DNA from: Lingula anatina
Taxonomy: Eukaryota > Brachiopoda > Lingulata > Lingulida > Lingulidae
Direction of reading: 5' to 3'
NCBI RefSeq assembly: GCF_001039355.2
Contig: NW_019775406.1
Location: forward strand, 163,312 to 227,311
Length of the DNA stretch: 64,000 bases
The translations under genes were made by a program, and so were the position numbers. The notes under the pieces were generated by a model. The model saw only the letters and a list, made by a program, of their open reading frames with translations, ran no database searches and was not told the DNA's origin. Positions 61,780 to 64,000 of this stretch are shown piece after piece (the stretch's first letter is position 1; each line of letters begins with the position of its first letter).

Positions 61780-62067
61780 TAATAAATACACTGCCACTGT
61801 AGGTCATAGCACCATATTAAAATGTCAATTTGAAGACAGTGTCCGTTTCAATTTAAGTTATGACACTCAATTTTAAAGTATCTGTCCAATAAAAAAAAAA
61901 AATTTTGAATATGCAAATCTGTTGCCTCACCTGGCTCCCTCTATTGGTGTCAGGTAGACATCTTGGTTCTCAAGGTCAAGGACACAGTGTTCGGGCATAA
62001 TCCCCAGCCCCTGAAGCTGGATGTCTTGTTCAACAGGAGCATCGGCTCGTCCCACTAAGGTGTGGTC
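36715..62067 (-). CDS. KIF13B: Kinesin-3 motor protein KIF13 (KIF13B/KHC-73 type), 26 exons, N-terminal motor part outside window
   Basis: Seen: 26 exons with GT-AG borders and open frames give about 1,560 residues. The domain order is FHA (61931-62067 and 58858-58970), coiled-coil stretches, the KIF1B-type region (53459-53605), DUF3694-like region (50581-51478), an acidic Ser-rich linker (38137-39124) and a C-terminal CAP-Gly domain with the hallmark GKNDG split across the last two exons. Known: KIF13 proteins are plus-end microtubule motors carrying vesicles. KIF13B and fly KHC-73 have the CAP-Gly domain, while KIF13A lacks it. Inference: this is the single invertebrate KIF13 ortholog. The motor and neck (about 450 residues) are missing because the gene runs off the right edge; I see no exon in 62068-64000. 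The one unresolved junction is beside the N at 50258. Confidence 0.95.
37729..37947 (-). CDS. KIF13B: KIF13 exon: CAP-Gly domain, first part
   Basis: Contains GSRADLSRIGHGPVPSWIQP, then GEPVIVTSSRGPSKLGTVRF, then VGPTEFAQGPWVGVELDAAE. This is the CAP-Gly fold start (V.V...R.G.VRFVG.T.FA.G.W.GVELD). It leaves G to complete the GKNDG motif across the intron. Confidence 0.96.
38137..39124 (-). CDS. KIF13B: KIF13 large acidic Ser/Thr-rich linker exon
   Basis: 988 bases and 329 codons without a stop, beginning SDEEELATRLSPDRPKPPNH after a TTGTTAG acceptor and ending MDDDNS before GTGGG. Rich in Asp, Glu, Ser, Thr and Lys, so probably disordered. It contains SSGYGSQAVSTHTLSSASED, a Ser cluster of the kind found in KIF13 tails, plus LTRSFPNLPD and GMRKSHSADA, which are basic-Ser motifs of the type targeted by kinases and 14-3-3. 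The site function is inference. The 180-codon antisense ORF here is a shadow. Confidence 0.93.
39766..39869 (-). CDS. KIF13B: KIF13 linker exon
   Basis: Reads LPKFTSPTTAKPVKPMRTLM then EEQQLKKPLLNGDD. Acceptor TTTCTAG, donor GTATGT. 104 bases: two bases complete the previous codon, then 34 codons to a phase 0 end. Confidence 0.86.
39870..43549 (-). other. KIF13 intron, 3.7 kb
   Basis: Contains the MITE at 41925 and a roughly 220 bp tandem duplication near 40740-41090 (TTGTAATTGAGTAAATTGT recurs). No further exon detected. The frame across the intron is continuous without one. Confidence 0.7.
41925..42140. mobile_element. 216 bp palindromic MITE, ~67 bp terminal repeats, TTA duplication
   Basis: Starts GGGACCGTTCATATGAAAAA and its reverse complement ends the element (TTCATATGAAAGGTCCT). 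The arms extend through CTATTTTCTAAAAATC and CGCGGTATCTTGTGATCA, with few mismatches. Flanked by TTA on each side. Lies in KIF13 intron 39870-43549. Confidence 0.85.
43550..43804 (-). CDS. KIF13B: KIF13 linker exon, 3' end ambiguous
   Basis: After TTTTTACAG it reads ARPTSLDLGLNFVGLTDSHE, then RDPARLMRMYAPKPYKGFDF, then KPKLRRSLSGGDPCG. GC-rich against AT-rich introns. Two donors keep phase: one at 43550 (FSLFSYF then GTAGTA) and one at 43598 (SSR then GTGGTT). I chose the longer form without strong reason. Confidence 0.8.
44796..44910 (-). CDS. KIF13B: KIF13 linker exon
   Basis: Reads LRAESIQDVSQLSMNSGGKK then DTLRESKSMGAAFGLGNL. Good acceptor (TCTCCAG) and donor (GTAAG). It leaves one base, and the phase fits the next exon. 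Confidence 0.82.
45642..45809 (-). mobile_element. 168 bp inverted-repeat element (MITE) with AAATG duplication
   Basis: Terminal repeats CAGGAGCGGATTCAG and CTGAATCCGCCCCTG, flanked on both sides by AAATG, a likely target duplication. Lies in a KIF13 intron. The apparent ORF homology between the two copies (DNLE.CQKIS) is only translation of the element. Confidence 0.8.
46273..46323 (-). CDS. KIF13B: Probable small KIF13 exon
   Basis: 51 bases, phase 0 on both sides, AATGTAG acceptor and GTATG donor, reading ALRMDMSPHLSSPLDNQ. It lies in a divergent linker, so there is no homology support. It may be alternatively spliced, since skipping it keeps frame. Confidence 0.65.
46587..46665. mobile_element. 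75 bp mariner-like hairpin MITE with TA duplication
   Basis: CAGGGTGGTCCATAAAAATG starts a roughly 25-base near-perfect arm whose complement ends the element. TA lies immediately on both sides. TA target and a short TIR are typical of Tc1/mariner deletion derivatives. Located in a KIF13 intron. Confidence 0.85.
47395..47472 (-). CDS. KIF13B: KIF13 exon: EVAVKELL block
   Basis: Reads EVAVKELLSAEGRSLKKTSS then VPNIQA, matching KIF13 EVAVKE.L...RR.ISSPN. 26 codons, phase 0. Confidence 0.94.
47819..47971 (-). CDS. KIF13B: KIF13 exon: ELEDRETLAQMAA block
   Basis: Reads ASEELEDRETLAQMAASQNE, then DGESYIEKYIKGVSAVESIL, then LLDKLRQ. This is one of the most conserved C-terminal blocks of KIF13. 51 codons, phase 0. 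Confidence 0.96.
48356..48454 (-). CDS. KIF13B: KIF13 exon: FEVVSNIPK block
   Basis: Reads HETMQRILTAAHMKEDNLYS then SCITFEVVSNIPK. The second part matches KIF13 C.VT.EIVSNIP. The first 13 or so residues have no counterpart that I recall in vertebrate KIF13. An alternative acceptor (ATGCAG) would shorten the exon in frame. 33 codons, phase 0. Confidence 0.88.
48738..48968 (-). CDS. KIF13B: KIF13 exon: ASWDSSIHESVHLNRVT block
   Basis: Reads VGAIASWDSSIHESVHLNRV, then VKVVVRLSHPAPIDIILRKR, then ICVSVYKRQSLTNKLKKKIG. It is strongly conserved with KIF13, where SHPA..LVLRKRI marks the region. 77 codons, phase 0 at both ends. Confidence 0.95.
49245..49363. mobile_element. Short inverted-repeat element inside an AAAT microsatellite
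   Basis: TTCCGAAAAAGTCCTACAGG at left pairs with CCTAAAGGACTTTTTCATAA at right. The interior contains GGATCCTATAAG palindromes. Both flanks are AATAAATAAATAAA, so it sits in or has duplicated a simple repeat. Confidence 0.65.
49386..49504 (-). CDS. KIF13B: KIF13 exon: GVNSILPKE block
   Basis: Reads AEDMTMPEQGIHAAGVNSIL then PKEFDSKFFELPILKALDKD, matching KIF13 GVNSILPKE..SQFFxLPI. Phase 0 end; donor GTATGG. Confidence 0.94.
49790..49845 (-). CDS. KIF13B: KIF13 exon: HIPVIFLDLN block
   Basis: Short exon (56 bases) reading TPPWGMENHIPVIFLDLN, the invariant W.P..GMETHIPVxFLDLN block of KIF13. Acceptor TTTCTAG, donor GTGAG. Confidence 0.94.
50259..50336 (-). CDS. KIF13B: KIF13 small exon, 3' end unresolved at an N
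   Basis: After an ACTGCAG acceptor the frame reads DKSDADNEREQNLLNQWQAL then TEERGT, matching the KIF13 block EREAQL..QW.ALTEERNA. The single N at 50258 follows directly. Beyond it there is no GT donor in usable phase and the frame hits TAG. The exon end and donor are therefore probably missing from the assembly. Confidence 0.8.
50581..50824 (-). CDS. KIF13B: KIF13 exon: DUF3694 and coiled coil
   Basis: Begins GQSRRVLVKVRPVPDSGTLP and includes VTARSKLQKGLDSYQEEDLK and RRREYLDEQIKKLVGKE. All are conserved in order with KIF13. 244 bases, leaving one base (G) for the next exon. Confidence 0.95.
51346..51478 (-). CDS. KIF13B: KIF13 exon: DUF3694 start
   Basis: Reads WVELVRKLEMWVEIHELNEE then YTPVEVMPKPEVLTGGVFQL, matching the start of the kinesin DUF3694 region. 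Its 3' edge is partly duplicated in the downstream intron (about 51211-51320). Confidence 0.95.
51859..52010 (-). CDS. KIF13B: KIF13 exon: VNVSDEFIEH segment
   Basis: Reads EFKVNVSDEFIEHASEGALS then IEVWGHRS, conserved in kinesin-3. It leaves two bases (AG) completed to Arg in the next exon. Confidence 0.95.
52395..52565 (-). CDS. KIF13B: KIF13 exon: HLSHFVFCQY segment
   Basis: Reads VYIHDARGIPPHLSHFVFCQ and then YNFWGHPEPIVVAPIV, a conserved KIF1/KIF13 stretch. Phase 0 at both ends, 57 codons, CAG acceptor and GTGAG donor. Confidence 0.95.
53033..53194 (-). CDS. KIF13B: KIF13 exon: C2-like segment with acidic Ser/Asn-rich insert
   Basis: Begins VAGRLHVEISRLSGAIANRH, the conserved GRLHVE block, followed by a Ser/Glu/Asn/Asp-rich loop and then ELGAPMVCK. 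Phase 0 at both ends, 54 codons. Confidence 0.94.
53459..53605 (-). CDS. KIF13B: KIF13 exon: KIF1B-type domain core
   Basis: Contains DPFYESQENHNLIGVANVFL and ECLFYDVKLDYQVPIISQQG, the signature of the kinesin-3 KIF1B domain. Phase 0 at both ends (49 codons); donor GTGAGT. Confidence 0.96.
54848..55006 (-). CDS. KIF13B: KIF13 exon: KIF1B-region entry
   Basis: Reads KGTFVCEPAILVKRKGNANQ then IWSMEKLENKLIDMRELYED. The SEPAIxVxRKG...WSxEKLxNxLxDMR pattern is typical of KIF13. Phase 0 at both ends (53 codons). Its 5' edge and acceptor are duplicated just upstream in the intron. Confidence 0.95.
55247..55409 (-). CDS. KIF13B: KIF13 exon: coiled coil
   Basis: Reads EKLFKQSLTKLQEEVVKANS and continues LVREANLLAQEMSKKTEFHV, close to the vertebrate KIF13 coiled coil that precedes the KIF1B domain. 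It ends in phase 0. Confidence 0.94.
55739..55903 (-). repeat. 44 bp tandem repeat that includes a KIF13 donor site
   Basis: AATCAACACAAG recurs at 55743, 55787, 55831 and 55875, exactly 44 bases apart. The last unit contains the exon end and donor at 55897. Confidence 0.9.
55897..56065 (-). CDS. KIF13B: KIF13 exon: coiled coil with Ser/Pro insert
   Basis: Reads ALEKQRQMYEEQMQMLRNQL, then a Pro/Ser/Gly-rich segment, then HPKYQQWAEER, which matches the conserved RWAEER block of KIF13. The donor and exon end are part of a 44 bp tandem repeat in the following intron. Confidence 0.92.
57171..57323 (-). CDS. KIF13B: KIF13 exon: acidic segment and coiled-coil start
   Basis: Reads SPSQEQESENEHDQTIDYDF and then an amphipathic stretch (AQMELMMKELNNDPIKDAMS) matching the region after the FHA domain of KIF13. 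The intron upstream in gene order contains several decayed copies of the 5' part of this exon. Confidence 0.9.
58858..58970 (-). CDS. KIF13B: KIF13 exon: FHA domain, second half
   Basis: Reads TCVNGSVVTEKTRVINGDRI followed by VWGNNHFFRINCP. The GDRIxWGNNHFFRxN block is the most conserved part of kinesin-3 FHA domains. Acceptor CAG and donor GTAAG are both clear, and the phases join both neighbours. Confidence 0.94.
61144..61182. repeat. (CA)n microsatellite in KIF13 intron
   Basis: About 19 CA units. Confidence 0.95.
61749..61785. repeat. (AAT)n microsatellite in KIF13 intron
   Basis: About 11 units of ATA/AAT. Confidence 0.95.
61931..62067 (-). CDS. KIF13B: KIF13 exon: FHA domain, first half
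   Basis: Reads DHTLVGRADAPVEQDIQLQG and on to PEHCVLDL, the typical KIF13 FHA start. It follows an acceptor whose plus-strand complement is CTGGAAT and ends at a GTGAG donor. The exon starts in phase 0 and leaves two bases (AG), which the next exon completes to Arg. It is the most upstream exon visible. Confidence 0.93.
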
Positions 62068-64000
62068 CTGGAATGATATTAAAAATTGGATCACAGTGGC
62101 CTCATTTTGAAAGGTGAAGGTCGTAAGTTCAAAAGAGCATTACTGATCCTGTGGCACTTGCTCAAGTCCTGAAAAGGGTTATAAAAAATTAATAAATTTC
62201 AATAAAAATAATGTAAAATTATTTTCAATGTCCCAGTTTTTACAATGTCAAGGTCATAAGTGTCAGCTGAAGGTCAAGGATAAGTGAAAGATAGGTTGTT
62301 GTATCTGAACTGCTAGATGCTTTTTCCAACTGTTAAGTATTCCTAAAATACGGTGAGTCCTTGGTCCCATATGATTAGTATAGCTTATGGTTAGCTGAAG
62401 TACGAGTCATTATTTATGGGGAAAATAAAAAGTCAATAAGTCAAGGTCAGACCTTTCTCAACTGCATAGATAAGAACAAACAATGCTAGCTGTGATGATT
62501 GGTACAATTAAGTTCTCTACACAGTATGGGTAAAAAACCAATTTTAAATTAATTAAGTATTAAAGAACTAAGCCCTGACTTTACTGATATAATACAACCT
62601 CTTGTGTGTCTCCACTTCTGAACCTTGTCGAACATTTCATTTACACTCCAATACATCACAAGTCATTACTCAAGAGTTGAGATGATGGAGTGCAGTGCTA
62701 ACACAGAGTTCTTGATTTTACTAGGCATTAATTTGTTTTATATTGATTCCGGCATATTTATGTGTTATTTCAACCCCAAACCTTTGCATTGTTTTCTCTC
62801 TCTTTCTCTCTCTCTCACCCTCTCTGAGACTTTCTCTCTCTCAATGAATTCAATACACGTTGACCTTTTTAATGAGCAAATGTTTGTGAAACTTTCACCA
62901 AAGACTATCCCTGATGGCAACATTTCACCTAAAAAGCTCACTTTCCACCTAACTTTCTTGCTTATATATATACTGTCATTATAACAGCATAATTCTAGCA
63001 TAAAAGTAAACTTAAATTTAAAAGATGTCTAATTTTTTTGTTTTCTAATCCTGCTTTCTTTGCTTCTAAGCTTCATAAAAATATATTCCACGATCAGATA
63101 TATCGCAAACTTGAAATCAAAAGCAGTTTTTTCTTACAACCTTTCTCCTTTTCCTTCAAGAATGGATGTTCTATGAAGCTGTAACAATATCCGAACTAAT
63201 TTTCCCTCCACACAGCCATAACAATGGCAGCATCAGATAAACAGTACACGTTTACATCAGCGACAAGAAAAATCTGTATGCCAAACTGCTTCAATGAGGT
63301 ATAATGTTTCCAGTTTCTAGTTCCATCATCATCATTACATCACAAATATCGAATAAATGTTTCTGAAGCATGTACAGTTACCAGTTCCTAACACACAGAC
63401 CAATCTACAAAATGGACATGTTCCTCAGATTAATTCAATTCCCTTAATCCAGTAATACATGAATCCTAATTTAATCAAAGGCAACCACTAACACACGATT
63501 GTGTTTAACTAAGCTGGAACAGTCTGCATATGTAGGGCCTGTTCAGAACCAAGTTGAACCAAGGACTAACTCATCCATGGATCAAATATGGTTGACCCAT
63601 TTGAAAACTTTCTGCCTTATCCCCTAATGGATTCTCCGTAGGGATTACGTGACAAGCTTTCAAGTGGGTCGGCCATATTTGCACCCCAGATCTGTTAGTC
63701 TGTAGATCAGTGTGGTTCTCAACAGGCCCATAGACCAAATCTGATCAAAAACTCCTGATTAATAATCACAGCTAGCCTGCAAGCAGAGATGATAGGATTT
63801 CGGCGTGCCATAAAGCACATATACTGCTGCTCCTATTTAGTGAAGTCATTACACTAATTTATTAGCTTGTATCATGAAAATTCTGCCAATTGCCAAGCTG
63901 CTCACATTAAAATAATCCGTTTTCCATGATAATGATCAAGACACAAGGACTTACATAGACAGTGCTATGGCTTTTCTAAAAAAAAAAAAAAAAAAAAAAA
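62068..64000 (-). other. KIF13 intron upstream of the FHA exon, running off the window
   Basis: I searched for the exon expected before the FHA start and saw none. The window ends in a poly-A run. Confidence 0.6.

Larger units (their letters stand above)
58971..61930 (-). other. KIF13 intron, 3 kb, within the FHA domain
   Basis: Only microsatellites and short chance ORFs. The phase joins directly across it. Confidence 0.7.

Noticed and set aside
1-64000. tRNA, rRNA, snRNA, CRISPR and bacterial features
   Set aside because: No cloverleaf with A and B boxes, no rRNA-like conserved block and no regularly spaced direct repeats of CRISPR type were seen. The sequence is animal nuclear DNA.

Overview
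The window is AT-rich animal genomic DNA. Its features are spliced exons with GT-AG borders, long introns, abundant short inverted-repeat elements, decayed LINEs and microsatellites. There is no operon structure, no CRISPR array and no RNA gene that I can recognise. Frequent TAGGCCTA and TACATGTA words, the CTCCGCCAAGG repeat and the TGACCTTTGACCT satellite suggest a marine invertebrate. Echinoderm, hemichordate, amphioxus and mollusc are all possible and I cannot choose between them. The ORFs longer than 60 codons are mostly chance. The real genes were found by pairing splice sites with reading phase.

Right part (about 36.7-64 kb, minus strand): one large gene, a kinesin-3 of the KIF13/KHC-73 type. 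Twenty-six exons encode about 1,560 residues, running from the FHA domain through coiled coil, KIF1B-type and DUF3694 regions and an acidic Ser-rich linker to a C-terminal CAP-Gly domain. The motor domain lies beyond the right edge. Reading phase is continuous through 25 exons. The only break is at one N (50258), at the edge of a small exon. The introns carry several inverted-repeat elements and, unusually, repeated partial copies of adjoining exon edges.

Left part (1-36.7 kb): mostly repeats, with two kinds of hidden gene. A plus-strand gene ends in three in-phase exons (14961-18271) whose product resembles the C-terminal half of a DUF4806 domain. Its first visible intron holds a Helitron-like element with an array of perfect nuclear-receptor DR1 motifs. 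Minus-strand coding exons of unknown family lie at 8001-8477 (two exons in phase) and at 22805-22933.

Large-scale repeat structure: a block at about 3.4-14.4 kb is homologous to one at about 22.9-27.0 kb. A 2.6 kb element is present in inverted orientation at 10.2-12.87 kb and 27.85-30.4 kb, flanking the DUF4806 gene. Three diverged copies of a roughly 170 bp segment each keep a perfect 15 bp SOX-OCT-like composite motif. Two places next to Ns (16353-16965 and 28125-28511) look like uncollapsed assembly duplications.
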